Positions 8,334-16,343 of a stretch of 64,000 bases of DNA are shown piece after piece. This stretch comes from Microlunatus soli (GTDB taxonomy: Bacteria > Actinomycetota > Actinomycetes > Propionibacteriales > Propionibacteriaceae). The notes beneath the pieces were generated by a model. It was given only the letters and a program-made list of their open reading frames with translations. It made no database searches and had not been told where the DNA came from. Within the stretch, counting starts at the first letter, position 1; every line of letters begins with the position of its first letter. A program made the translations under genes and the position numbers. The stretch spans positions 4,402,001 through 4,466,000 of the forward strand of contig NZ_LT629772.1 of the NCBI RefSeq assembly GCF_900105385.1. Reading direction: 5' to 3'.

Positions 8334-10894
8334 GGTGTCACCGTACCGGTGACGATCTCGTTCACCGAGCGCAGGACCGGCACTGCGGTCAGCGCGGCCC
8401 GGTCCAGTTCGCCGGCTCCGCTGACGGTGAACGTGTGGGATTGGCCTGCTCGCAGGGTGATCAGGCAGCTGTCCACCCGGGCGGCCGGGTCCAGCCGGTC
8501 CGGGAACAGGGCCAGATCCTTCACCAACGCGGTGGCCGTGACCGTCACCCGGTAGCCGCCGTCGGAGGCCTCGACCGAGCTGCTGTAGGCGTCCGTCGGT
8601 GCGGTCAGGGGCAGCGCCGGATCCTCGGCGAAATACCAGTAGGCATGCCCTTCGACAGGCTCAGCGGCCTCGGTGCTCGGCTCGGGGGTCTCGGTGCGGA
8701 CCTCGATGAACTCGGCTGCCGGATCGCCGGCGGTGACGATGTCGGTGTCCAGGGCGATCGTCAGAGCGGCCCGCGGGCCGACGTGGAAGTCGACGGTCTG
8801 CTCAGCCAACACAGCGCTGCCGACGCCGATCGATCGGCGGGTGATGATCAGCGTTCCGGTCCAGGCCTCGCCGCTGTCGTTGTGGGCAATCACGGTCGGC
8901 TGTTGATCACCGTGGTCGTCGCTGCGCGGTTGGACGGTGAGCAGCCGGTCGGCGTAGACACTCTTCAGCGCATGCCACAGCGGTTTGCGGATCCCGGCGT
9001 AGTCGACGGCCGCCCAGCTGATCACCGGCCAGTTGTCGTTCAGCTGCCAGACACAGGTGCCGCTGTTCACCGGAGCCAGGCTGCGGAAGTGCTCGATGCC
9101 GAAACGAACAGCCCGGGCCTGGTTCAGCTGGGTCAGCCAGTGCCAGTCGTCGATCGCGATCTCCGGCTCGGTGCGCCAGTGCGGAAGATGATCACCCAGG
9201 CCGCGTTCCAGCTTGAGGTTGCCGTCGCCGGCCTTCTGATGTACCAGCATCTGCGGCCCGTACGGGTCCAGCGGTTGATCATGGACCACCGAGGTCAGGG
9301 TCGACCAGGCCGGCGGGCCCTGGAACCCGAACTCCGAGGCGTATCGCGGCTGGTAGTCGGCGTAGTGGGTGTAGTCGACCTGGTTCCAGACGTCCCAGAT
9401 GTGCATCGAGCCGTGCCGCTGATCGTTGGGATGGAGGTAGTCGTCGAAGGAGTACGGGCTGCCGGCGGAGTAGGGCGTCCGTGGATCGAGCTCGGCGACC
9501 AGCTTCGGCAACAGCTCGCGGTAGTAACCGTTGCCCCAGGTCCGGCCGGCCAGCTGCGGCCGCCAGCCCCAGTCGACGTAGCCCCAGATGTTCTCGTTGT
9601 TGCCGTTCCAGATCGCCAGGCTGGGATGGGCCGACAGTCGGGTGATCGCCTGTCGGGCCTCGGCCTCCACCTCGGTGCGCAGCGGTTCGTCCTCGCTGTA
9701 GGCCGCGCAGGCGAACGGAAAGTCCTGCCAGACCAGGATGCCGAGCTCGTCACAGACGGTGTAGAAATACTGGCTCTCGAAGATCCCGCCGCCCCAGACC
9801 CGCAGCAGATTGGCGCCGGAGTCGTAGCCGTCCATGATCGCCGACCGGTAGCGGTCGGCGTTCAGCCGGGTCAGGAAGGCATCGTCGGGGATCCAGTTGT
9901 AGCCCCTGATGTAGACCGGTTGATCATTGACCATGATCACGAAGTCGGTGCCGACGGCGTCCGGTTCGGTCCGTAGGGTGATCGTCCGGAAGCCGACCCG
10001 GCCGTCCCAGCGGTCGGCCACGTCGCCGGCCAGCTGGAGCCGGATCGCGGTCGGGTAGAGCGCCTGGTCGCCGTGGCCGCGCGGCCACCACAGGTCGGCG
10101 TCGGGCACTTCGACCCGTAGTGTCGCGTGCCCGGCGCGGTGGGCCACAGGCGCCTCGATCAACTGGCCGGCGACCTCGACGGCAAGGGTGACCGGCTGAT
10201 CGATGAACTCCGCACCGGACCATTCAAGATCAACTTCGGCCTGCAGGACGCCGGTCGAGCCCTCCGCCGTGGCCAGCGGGCGGACCGCCGCCAGTCGGAC
10301 GGAGCTCCAGGATTCGATCTTGATCGGCTTCCAGATGCCGGCACCGGCGAGATCGGGACCCCAGTCCCAGCCGAAGCTGCTGGCCATCTTGCGGACGGCG
10401 TTGTACGGATGGGGATACGCGACCGGCAACGCGCCGAGATCCTGCTCGGCCGCCTCGGCCGCGATCGACGGGGCAGCGAAGGTGATCACCAGTTCATTGG
10501 GTCCCGGCCGCAACGCGGCGCCGACATCGAATCGGTAGCTGCGGTGCTGGTTCGCGGTGCTGCCCAGTTCGGTGCCGTTCAGGGTCACCGTCGCGAAGGT
10601 GTCCAGCCCTTCGGCCACCAGATCGTGCCGGTCCTCCGACCCGGGCTGCCAGTCGAATTCCAACCGGTAGACCCAGTCGGTCCGGCCGATCCACTGCAGA
10701 CGCGCCTCGTTGGCACCGTCGAACGGCTCCGGGATCGCCTCGGCGGCCAACAGATCGGTGTGCACCTCGCCGGGAACGGTCGCGGCGAAGGTCCGCTTCG
10801 CCAGCTCGGACCACTCGCCGGGGACATCGCCGGCAGCGGTCAAGGTCCAGTTCACACCGGCCGCGCTGTCGGAGGTGAGAGAGAGCGTTCGCAT
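8330..10894 (-). CDS. Beta-mannosidase, glycoside hydrolase family 2
   Basis: This 854-residue GH2 enzyme lacks a signal peptide, so it probably acts in the cytosol on imported beta-mannosides. An N-terminal jelly-roll sugar-binding domain (about 10-190, with SFGWDWGPDLAGAGIWKP) is followed by immunoglobulin-like domains and the TIM barrel. The catalytic acid/base lies in WNGNNENIWGY (E434) and the nucleophile in YASEFGFQG (E521), both in the arrangement typical of GH2 beta-mannosidases. The C terminus contains a short EPVEG insertion encoded by a dispersed DNA repeat. A LacI-like operator overlaps the probable -10 box just upstream of the ATG. It shares an operon with the RidA gene. Confidence 0.93.
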   Translation of the reverse strand: MRTLSLTSDSAAGVNWTLTAAGDVPGEWSELAKRTFAATVPGEVHTDLLAAEAIPEPFDGANEARLQWIGRTDWVYRLEFDWQPGSEDRHDLVAEGLDTFATVTLNGTELGSTANQHRSYRFDVGAALRPGPNELVITFAAPSIAAEAAEQDLGALPVAYPHPYNAVRKMASSFGWDWGPDLAGAGIWKPIKIESWSSVRLAAVRPLATAEGSTGVLQAEVDLEWSGAEFIDQPVTLAVEVAGQLIEAPVAHRAGHATLRVEVPDADLWWPRGHGDQALYPTAIRLQLAGDVADRWDGRVGFRTITLRTEPDAVGTDFVIMVNDQPVYIRGYNWIPDDAFLTRLNADRYRSAIMDGYDSGANLLRVWGGGIFESQYFYTVCDELGILVWQDFPFACAAYSEDEPLRTEVEAEARQAITRLSAHPSLAIWNGNNENIWGYVDWGWRPQLAGRTWGNGYYRELLPKLVAELDPRTPYSAGSPYSFDDYLHPNDQRHGSMHIWDVWNQVDYTHYADYQPRYASEFGFQGPPAWSTLTSVVHDQPLDPYGPQMLVHQKAGDGNLKLERGLGDHLPHWRTEPEIAIDDWHWLTQLNQARAVRFGIEHFRSLAPVNSGTCVWQLNDNWPVISWAAVDYAGIRKPLWHALKSVYADRLLTVQPRSDDHGDQQPTVIAHNDSGEAWTGTLIITRRSIGVGSAVLAEQTVDFHVGPRAALTIALDTDIVTAGDPAAEFIEVRTETPEPSTEAAEPVEGHAYWYFAEDPALPLTAPTDAYSSSVEASDGGYRVTVTATALVKDLALFPDRLDPAARVDSCLITLRAGQSHTFTVSGAGELDRAALTAVPVLRSVNEIVTGTVTP
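8648..8664 (-). repeat. Short dispersed repeat CTGAGCCTGTCGAAGGG, copy in beta-mannosidase gene
   Basis: The 17-bp sequence, read on the minus strand, lies in frame within the beta-mannosidase gene and encodes part of AEPVEG. Other copies are at 36937-36955 (inside the iolE 3' end, as PEPVEG) and 51260-51279 (intergenic). The coding copies suggest an element that inserts into genes without breaking the frame. Confidence 0.6.
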
Positions 10895-10904
10895 GAGCGG
10901 TGAC

Positions 10905-10916
10905 TTTACCGGTTAA
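10905..10916. promoter_or_regulatory. LacI-type operator candidate over the beta-mannosidase promoter
   Basis: TTTACCGGTTAA is a 12-bp near-palindrome (10 of 12 bases symmetrical) with the CCGG centre typical of LacI-family operators. On the minus strand it overlaps TAAAGT, a plausible -10 box that sits 8 nt before the ATG at 10894. Repressor binding would block transcription of beta-mannosidase and RidA. The repressor is not in the window. Confidence 0.4.
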
Positions 10917-11060
10917 GCCACCGGCTCGGTGAGTGGTCGTCGGGTCATCTGGGGACCGGTGGTGCGGCAGCCCGGTGAACCGACCCGAACCGGATCCGTG
11001 ACGATCGGTGACCGACGGTGTCCTGACCTGCAGAACACTCCATGTGCGAAGGGAACAGAG

Positions 11061-11558
11061 ATGACCGACTCCACTGCCAGCAGCTTGCCGAAGACGTCCG
11101 ACGAGGCGCGCCGTGAGGCGCCCGCAACCACCGAACCGGAGCGCAAGCAGCTGGATGCGCTGCACACCGAGCGTGGCGACACCACGATCGCCGACACCGT
11201 GGTGCAGAAGTTGGCCGGGATCGCGGCCCGTGAGGTGCCCGGCGTCTTCGCGATGGGCAACCCCGTCCGGCGCGCCTTCAACGCACTCACCGAACGGATC
11301 CCCGGGTCCCAGACCAACGTTGCCGGCGGTGTGACGGTGGAGAAGGGCGAGCGCCAGACGGCCGTCGATGTCAGCGTGATCTTGGAATACGGCGCCTCCG
11401 TCGTCGACGTCAGTCAGGGGATCCGGACCAACATCATCGACTCCGTCGAGCGGGCCACCGGGCTGGAGGTCATCGAGGTCAATGTGAACGTCACCGACGT
11501 CCATCTGCCCGAGGACGACGACGCCCCGGCAGCCGAGCAGTCCAGCGAACTGGCCTGA
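11061..11558 (+). CDS. Asp23/Gls24 family envelope stress protein (first of operon)
   Basis: The 165-residue product starts at an ATG preceded by GAAGGGAACAGAG; upstream codons in the same frame are not supported. After a charged disordered N terminus, residues ~42-145 carry the Asp23/Gls24 (DUF322) core: TTIADTVVQKLAGIAAREVPG, then a GGVTVEKGE hairpin, VDVSVILEYG and VIEVNVNVTDVHLP. An acidic tail closes the protein. In staphylococci Asp23 coats the inner face of the membrane, held by the membrane protein AmaP, and its loss triggers a cell-wall stress response. Here it opens an eight-gene operon that includes an AmaP-like protein, so the same membrane-associated role is likely. Confidence 0.9.
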   Translation: MTDSTASSLPKTSDEARREAPATTEPERKQLDALHTERGDTTIADTVVQKLAGIAAREVPGVFAMGNPVRRAFNALTERIPGSQTNVAGGVTVEKGERQTAVDVSVILEYGASVVDVSQGIRTNIIDSVERATGLEVIEVNVNVTDVHLPEDDDAPAAEQSSELA

Positions 11559-11598
11559 CGATGACCGGTCGACCTACGTCTGAGATGGGAAGTTGATC

Positions 11599-11778
11599 AT
11601 GTCCGGGACTCATTGGGGCCTGCTGGTCGGATTGGTGCTCGGCGTCGTCGCCGCCTTCGGCGGATTCGGCGCGTTCCTGTTGGTCGCTGTGCTGGCAGCC
11701 GTCGGTCTGGTGATCGGGCGGATCCTGGACGGCCGGCTGGACCTTCAGGCAGTGCTCGGACGGACGGGGCGGCGATGA
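11599..11778 (+). CDS. Small DUF2273-like membrane protein of the Asp23 operon
   Basis: This 59-residue protein has two hydrophobic helices (about residues 6-24 and 27-45) and a short basic C-terminal tail, RILDGRLDLQAVLGRTGRR. Size, topology and position beside Gls24 genes match the DUF2273 small membrane proteins that accompany Asp23/AmaP. The ATG at 11599 is chosen because GGGAAG lies 6 nt upstream; a TTG two codons earlier is less likely. Its stop overlaps the start of the next gene (ATGA). It probably helps anchor Asp23-type proteins to the membrane, which is inference. Confidence 0.75.
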   Translation: MSGTHWGLLVGLVLGVVAAFGGFGAFLLVAVLAAVGLVIGRILDGRLDLQAVLGRTGRR

Positions 11779-12254
11779 CAACGACGGTTCCGGCCGTCCA
11801 GCCGGGTGACCGTCGATTCGCCGATCCGCAGTCGCCGCGGCACGGACGCCTGGAACGACGGCCCGCCGCGCAGCGCGGTCGGGTCGTGGTCGCCAATCGG
11901 GTGATCGAGAAGATCGCCTCGCAGACGGCGGCCGAGATCGCCGGCACGGCCGGCCGAGGCGGTGGGTTCCTCGGGATCGGGGCACATGCCGATGCCTCGG
12001 CCCGGCCGAAGGTGACCGCCGAGGTCGCGGGTCGGACGGCGACGTTGCGGGTCGAACTCGGGGTCGGGTTTCCGGCGCCGATCGCCGCGTTGGCGCTGCG
12101 CGTCCAACAGGAACTGACCCGTAACGTCGAACGACTCTCCGGAGTCACCGTGACCCGGGTCGATGTCGATGTGGTCGCGTTGGTCGTCGACGGTACCGCC
12201 GCGGCGTCGTCCGGCCGGACGGCCGCCGGCCGGGGCGGCAGGGTGCTGGCATGA
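11775..12254 (+). CDS. Asp23/Gls24 family protein (second paralogue)
   Basis: The 159-residue product has a basic disordered N terminus (~1-35), then a Gls24 core: GRVVVANRVIEKIASQTAAE, a Gly-rich loop, KVTAEVAGRTATLRVELGVG and VTRVDVDVVALVVDG. The domain is longer in the loop than in the first paralogue, and the tail is Ala/Gly/Arg rich. It starts within the stop of the upstream small membrane protein and ends overlapping the next start by 4 bp, so translation of the three is coupled. A heteromeric Asp23 layer built from several paralogues is plausible but unproven. Confidence 0.85.
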   Translation: MTTTVPAVQPGDRRFADPQSPRHGRLERRPAAQRGRVVVANRVIEKIASQTAAEIAGTAGRGGGFLGIGAHADASARPKVTAEVAGRTATLRVELGVGFPAPIAALALRVQQELTRNVERLSGVTVTRVDVDVVALVVDGTAAASSGRTAAGRGGRVLA

Positions 12255-12817
12255 GCGGGCGCACCGAACTGCCGCAACGGCATCGGCCCAGCCGGGTGGT
12301 ACCCGCAACGATCACGGCGTTGGTGCTGTTGGCGATCGGCGTCGCAGCCCTGGTCGCGGCCGGATACCGGCTGGCCACCGGGAGTCCGGACCGGACGACC
12401 GCCGTCGTACTGTCCTGGCTGTCCGGACTGCGGTGGAACGATGCGGTGCTGCTGACGGCCGCCGTCGTTGCGGTCGTGGTCGGTCTGATCTTGATCATCG
12501 CGGCGCTACGGCCCGGTCGACCCGACGTGTTGCAACTGAGCGCCGACCGGATCGGAGCAGGATCGGTTCGTCGACTCGACGGGGTCGTGCCGCGTCGCGC
12601 CCTCGCGCGTCTGATCAATGCCCGGGTCGGCTCGGTGGACGGTGTGGACCGGGTGCAGACCTCGGTCGACGGCCGTCGCATCGTGATCCAGGCCCGGACG
12701 GCGACCCGCTACACCGAGGACGTCCGGCAGCAGATCGCTGCTGCGGTCGAGCATCTGCTGGCCGAGACCGCCTTGGAGAAATCACCGCGACCCCGCGTCG
12801 TAGTACGACAGGTGTGA
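12251..12817 (+). CDS. Two-TM membrane protein with Asp23-like tail (DUF6286-like)
   Basis: The 188-residue product has a basic N terminus, membrane helices at about 17-38 and 60-83, and a soluble C-terminal ~100 residues (VLQLSADRIGAGSVRRLDG onwards) of alternating strands and helices resembling the Asp23/AmaP C-terminal fold: ALARLINARVGSVDGVDRV then RRIVIQARTATRY. This layout is that of DUF6286 proteins found in actinobacterial Asp23 clusters. The ATG overlaps the previous stop by 4 bp. It probably acts as a membrane anchor or scaffold for the neighbouring soluble Gls24 proteins; the role is inferred from context. Confidence 0.75.
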   Translation: MSGRTELPQRHRPSRVVPATITALVLLAIGVAALVAAGYRLATGSPDRTTAVVLSWLSGLRWNDAVLLTAAVVAVVVGLILIIAALRPGRPDVLQLSADRIGAGSVRRLDGVVPRRALARLINARVGSVDGVDRVQTSVDGRRIVIQARTATRYTEDVRQQIAAAVEHLLAETALEKSPRPRVVVRQV

Positions 12818-12905
12818 AGGTGCAGTGCTGTGATCGAGCACCGCACCCCGTGGAGTTCCGACCCGGATCGGCCGATCGGGACCCACGAAGCAAACGGATG
12901 GAGAA

Positions 12906-13547
12906 ATGATGCGACGACGGTCGACAGGTTCGACCAACCGGTTCTGGTTGGTGGTGGTCGGGTTGCTGCTGGTGCTTGCCGGAGCAATCGCGATCTGCCT
13001 GGGGCTCGGGCTGGGCGACAGAATCGCGCGAGCTGCCGGGATCACCGTGAGCCCGCCCGGTCCGGGGAGCACGGTGTTCGGTTCCGGCCGACTCCGGTCG
13101 ATGTTCACCGAACCGGTCCCGACGGTCCTGATCGGTGTCGGCGGACTGCTGGTGGCCGCGATGGCGCTGGGCTGGCTGATCTTCCAGCTGCCCCGCCGCG
13201 ATCCGGCGCCGCTGTTCGGGTTGCACGACGACGCCCGCCGAGGCTTGATCAACTGCGACAGCAAGGTGATCGCCGCCGCGCTGGCCGACAGGGTCGAGCA
13301 ACTGCCGGGGATCCAGGGCGCCGACATCGCCGTACGCGGCACCGCGCGGCATCCCCAGGTCACCGCCGAGCTGCGGATCGACGACCGAGCGACGCCGGCC
13401 GAGGTGACCCGGCAGGCGGTCGAGCGGATCTCCGCCGACCTGTCCAGCAGTCTGGACGCCGAGCTCGACCGGGTCGCCGTCCGGGTCACGGTCGGTGGTT
13501 CGCCGACCTCGTCCGGGCACGCCGTGCTCGCCGGGTCCGATGGGTGA
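12906..13547 (+). CDS. AmaP-like alkaline shock membrane anchor protein
   Basis: The 213-residue product has two membrane helices (about 11-33 and 73-93) separated by an external segment rich in Gly, Pro and Ser, then a cytoplasmic C-terminal domain (about 105-200) with VIAAALADRVEQLPGIQGAD and DELDRVAVRVTV-like strands. This is the architecture of AmaP, which anchors Asp23 at the membrane in Firmicutes. An 88-bp gap separates it from the upstream gene, so an internal promoter is possible. Its 3' end overlaps the ECF sigma-factor start by 8 bp, tightly linking the anchor and the sigma factor. Confidence 0.82.
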   Translation: MMRRRSTGSTNRFWLVVVGLLLVLAGAIAICLGLGLGDRIARAAGITVSPPGPGSTVFGSGRLRSMFTEPVPTVLIGVGGLLVAAMALGWLIFQLPRRDPAPLFGLHDDARRGLINCDSKVIAAALADRVEQLPGIQGADIAVRGTARHPQVTAELRIDDRATPAEVTRQAVERISADLSSSLDAELDRVAVRVTVGGSPTSSGHAVLAGSDG

Positions 13548-14130
13548 GTCGCCGAGCCGGCGGCCCGATCTGGACGATGTCACGCTGGTCGCGCGGGCCC
13601 AGGACGGCGACGTGATCGCCTTCGAACGGCTCGTCGATCGCTATCAGGGGCCGCTGTTCCGGTTGGCGTTGCGGATGTTGCGCGATCGTGGTGCGGCCGA
13701 GGACGTGGTCCAGGACGCATTGGTGACCGTCTGGCGTCAGGTCGCCGGGTTGTCCGACCCAGCGGCGTTTCCGCGGTGGGTCTACCAGATCACCACCCGG
13801 ACCACCCTGAACCGATTGCGTGCCCGCGACCGGCGGCCCACCGATCCGGCAGATCCTGAGTTGCTGGATCAGGACCAACACAACCGTGGCCACGGTGCGG
13901 ATCTGCGGGACCCGGCGACCCTGACCGAGGAACGCGCGACCGCGACAGCACTGAGGGCACAGATCGAGCAGCTGCCCGAGGACCTGCGGTTGTGCTGGAC
14001 CCTGTACGCCGATCACGGGCGCAGCTACGAAGAGATCGCCGACATCGTCGGCGTCACGCACGGCACGGTGCGTGGACGGATCGCGCGAGCGCGTCAGAAG
14101 CTTGCCGAGGGGATGACACCATGGCGGTAG
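13540..14130 (+). CDS. ECF-type RNA polymerase sigma factor of the Asp23 operon
   Basis: This is a 196-residue sigma-70 family factor. Region 2 spans about 14-95 (AFERLVDRYQGPLFRLALRM then AEDVVQDALVTVWRQ, the usual core-binding and -10 recognition helices). Region 4 spans about 135-192, with the HTH SYEEIADIVGVTHGTVRGRI. The two are joined by a charged linker. There is no region 3, as expected for the extracytoplasmic-function group. The ATG at 13540 places region 2 near the N terminus; it overlaps the AmaP-like stop. The stop overlaps the next gene, which encodes a zinc-finger anti-sigma-like protein. It probably directs transcription of an envelope-stress regulon and perhaps this operon itself. 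Confidence 0.93.
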   Translation: MGESPSRRPDLDDVTLVARAQDGDVIAFERLVDRYQGPLFRLALRMLRDRGAAEDVVQDALVTVWRQVAGLSDPAAFPRWVYQITTRTTLNRLRARDRRPTDPADPELLDQDQHNRGHGADLRDPATLTEERATATALRAQIEQLPEDLRLCWTLYADHGRSYEEIADIVGVTHGTVRGRIARARQKLAEGMTPWR

Positions 14131-14741
14131 CCGACGACCTGCCGCAGCTGGACTGCGGCCGTACCATCGAGGAGGTCTGGGCCGGCCTGGGTCGGCCGCC
14201 GGACCAGCACGAACGAAGCTGTGAGCATTGCCGGCAGGCGCGAACCGATCTGCAACGGCTGCAGGATGCCGTCAACTCCGAGCACCGGTTGTCCGACGAC
14301 ACCGACGAGCCGAGCGGTCGGGTCAAGACCGCGATCATGGACATCGCGCGGCAGGAGATCCGGCAGGGGCGCCGAATCCCCCTCGAGCAGCAGGTCCAGC
14401 CCGAGCAGCAGATCCAGCCCGAGGATCCCGAACTGGCGATCACCGAGCGCGCGGTGACCGAGGTTGTACTGGCGGCCGCCGACGATGTCGATGCGGTGCG
14501 TGCTCGGCGGGTCCGGGTGACGCCGATCACCCAGAACGGCCCTGCGACCCTCGACACCGGATCATCCGAACCGCCGGCGGCGCGGATCGCACTCAGCGTG
14601 ACCGTCAGCGTCCGGGCCGATTCGGCGATCCTGGACGTGATCGAGATCCTCCGGGATCGGATCGCCGGGCGGGTCACCGGCCGGACCGGCCTCGAGCTGG
14701 ATCGCGTCGACATCAGTGTGGAGGACGTCCATGACGACTGA
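14121..14741 (+). CDS. Soluble ZAS-type anti-sigma-like protein fused to an Asp23-like domain
   Basis: The 206-residue product begins 10 bp inside the sigma-factor gene. The N-terminal part has C12 and the motif H30-x3-C34-x2-C37, the zinc-binding signature of ZAS anti-sigma factors. A linker with the repeated element EQQVQPEQQIQPE follows (about 89-101). Residues ~107-206 then form a strand/helix pattern (ALSVTVSVRADSAILDVIEI, LELDRVDISVEDV) resembling the Asp23/Gls24 domains of its neighbours. No membrane helix is present, unlike many anti-sigma factors. The domain pairing suggests a sensor that ties sigma-factor release to the state of the Asp23 layer; this is inference from sequence and gene order. 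Confidence 0.72.
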   Translation: MAVADDLPQLDCGRTIEEVWAGLGRPPDQHERSCEHCRQARTDLQRLQDAVNSEHRLSDDTDEPSGRVKTAIMDIARQEIRQGRRIPLEQQVQPEQQIQPEDPELAITERAVTEVVLAAADDVDAVRARRVRVTPITQNGPATLDTGSSEPPAARIALSVTVSVRADSAILDVIEILRDRIAGRVTGRTGLELDRVDISVEDVHDD

Positions 14742-15123
14742 TCCGAGGGACCCGCAGCTGGCGGCCCGGTTGGAGAGTCTGATCCTCGCCGTCGACGGCG
14801 TCGACCGGCTGCAACCGACGCTGCGGCGAGCCGTCGCGTCGATCACCGCCGACGCCGTTCGACGCGCCACACCCGCGGTCGCTCGGCTGGTCCGCCCGGG
14901 GATTCCGGGGCTCGATATCCGGCCACGCCGCGACGGATCCGTCGACGTGAGCGTCGATCTGACCACCAACCACGACGGGTCCGCACTCGCCGTCGGCAGG
15001 GCAGTACGCCGAGCGGTCCGCGACGCGCTGCGGCAGTCCGGTCTGGAGCCCGGCGTGGTCGCCGTCACGGTGCTGGAGGTGGTTGCGGACCGGCCGTCCG
15101 ATTCGGGGGTTACTCGCGAGTAG
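14731..15123 (+). CDS. Small Asp23-like protein, last gene of the operon
   Basis: This is a 130-residue soluble protein. The ATG at 14731 has GTGTGGAGGA upstream and overlaps the previous stop; a start five codons earlier is possible. The helix-strand order (LESLILAVDGVDRLQPTLRR, then SVDVSVDLTTNHDGSALAVG and VVAVTVLEVVAD) matches the Asp23-like fold of other members of this operon, although the similarity is weak by eye. The stop codon lies in a 12-bp palindrome that belongs to the promoter of the following acyl-CoA dehydrogenase gene. Function unknown; probably a partner of the other Asp23-type proteins. Confidence 0.65.
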   Translation: MTTDPRDPQLAARLESLILAVDGVDRLQPTLRRAVASITADAVRRATPAVARLVRPGIPGLDIRPRRDGSVDVSVDLTTNHDGSALAVGRAVRRAVRDALRQSGLEPGVVAVTVLEVVADRPSDSGVTRE

Positions 15124-15139
15124 CAAGCTGGTCTACTCT
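15110..15139 (+). promoter_or_regulatory. Promoter and palindromic operator of the acyl-CoA dehydrogenase gene
   Basis: TACTCGCGAGTA (15111-15122) is a perfect 12-bp palindrome. TTACTC (15110-15115) can serve as the -35 box with an 18-bp spacer to TACTCT (15134-15139), which is 6 nt before the GTG start, implying a leaderless mRNA. Operators of this form are typical of TetR-family regulators of fatty-acid genes; the regulator is not in the window. Confidence 0.5.
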
Positions 15140-15145
15140 GAACGG

Positions 15146-16303
15146 GTGAGCGACTTCTCCGAGATGTACCGGCCCAATGACGAGCACGATGCCTTCCGCG
15201 CCGCCGTTCGCGAGGTGTGCGAGGCCAAGGTGGCGCCGCGTGCTGCCGAGGCCGACGAGCTGGCGGAGTTCCCGAAGGCGTCCTACGAGGCGTTGCGGGC
15301 CGCCGACTTCCATGCACCGCATGTGCCGGAGGCGTACGACGGGGTCGGGGCCGACGCGTTGGCGACGGTGATCGTGATCGAGGAGATCGCCAGGGTCTGT
15401 GCGTCGAGCTCGCTGATCCCGGCGGTCAACAAACTGGCCAGCCTGTGCTGGATCAACCAGGGCAGCGAGGAGATCCGGCAGGCCTACCTGCCCAAGCTGG
15501 CCAGCGGGGAGTCGATGGCGTCGTACTGTCTGTCCGAGCCCGAGGCGGGGTCGGATGTGGCGAGCATGACGACCAAGGCGGTGGCCGACGGCGACGACTT
15601 CGTGATCAACGGCGTCAAGCGCTGGATCAGTAACGCCGGTGTCTCCGACTTCTACACCGTCTTCGCCGTCACCGATCCCGATGCGCGGACCAAGGGGATC
15701 AGCGCCTTCGTGGTGGAGAAGGCCGACGCCGGGGTGTCGTTCGGCGCGCCGGAGAAGAAGCTCGGCATCAAGGGCTCGCCGACCTGCGAGGTCTACTTCG
15801 ACAACGTCAGGATCCCCGCGTCGCGGATGATCGGTGCGCCGGGCACCGGCTTCGTGACGGCGATGAAGACCCTTGATCACACCCGGATCACCATCGCCGC
15901 GCAGGCGCTGGGGATCGCCCAGGGAGCGCTGGACTACGCGAAGGGCTACGTCAAGGAGCGCAAGCAGTTCGGCCAGCCGATCGCCGACTTCCAAGGCTTG
16001 CAGTTCATGATCGCCGACATGGGGATGAAGCTGGAGGCCGCCCGTCAGCTCACCTACGCTGCGGCCGCGAAGTCGCAACGCAACGACGCCGATCTGACCT
16101 ACTTCGGCGCTGCCGCCAAGTGCTTCGCCTCCGACGTCGCGATGGAGATCACCACCGACGCGGTGCAGCTGCTCGGCGGCTACGGCTACACCAAGGACTA
16201 CCCGCTGGAACGGATGATGCGGGACGCCAAGATCACCCAGATCTACGAGGGCACCAACCAGGTCCAGCGGATCGTGATGGCCCGCCAGTTGCTGAAGAAC
16301 TGA
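15146..16303 (+). CDS. Acyl-CoA dehydrogenase (short/medium-chain type)
   Basis: The 385-residue flavoenzyme catalyses alpha,beta-dehydrogenation of acyl-CoA, passing electrons to an electron-transfer flavoprotein. Visible signatures are the FAD/substrate segment YCLSEPEAGSDVASM, the helix QALGIAQGALDYAKGYVKER and the C-terminal LGGYGYTKDYPLERMMRDAK. The likely catalytic base is the glutamate of QIYEGTNQ (E368), the same position as in short-chain acyl-CoA dehydrogenases. Chain-length preference cannot be read from this. The GTG start gives the normal family length and lies 6 nt after a -10 box. It is separate from the upstream Asp23 operon and followed by a hairpin terminator. Confidence 0.95.
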   Translation: MSDFSEMYRPNDEHDAFRAAVREVCEAKVAPRAAEADELAEFPKASYEALRAADFHAPHVPEAYDGVGADALATVIVIEEIARVCASSSLIPAVNKLASLCWINQGSEEIRQAYLPKLASGESMASYCLSEPEAGSDVASMTTKAVADGDDFVINGVKRWISNAGVSDFYTVFAVTDPDARTKGISAFVVEKADAGVSFGAPEKKLGIKGSPTCEVYFDNVRIPASRMIGAPGTGFVTAMKTLDHTRITIAAQALGIAQGALDYAKGYVKERKQFGQPIADFQGLQFMIADMGMKLEAARQLTYAAAAKSQRNDADLTYFGAAAKCFASDVAMEITTDAVQLLGGYGYTKDYPLERMMRDAKITQIYEGTNQVQRIVMARQLLKN

Positions 16304-16307
16304 ACTC

Positions 16308-16339
16308 CCCGGCCGGCGGAGCCAAGGCTCGGGGCCGGC
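16308..16339. terminator. Bidirectional hairpin between convergent genes
   Basis: GCCGGCGGAGCC and GGCTCGGGGCCGGC flank an AA loop, forming a strong GC hairpin in the 40-bp space between the acyl-CoA dehydrogenase gene and the minus-strand regulator. There is no clear U tract, so it may be an actinobacterial-type terminator. Confidence 0.5.
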
Positions 16340-16343
16340 GTGA

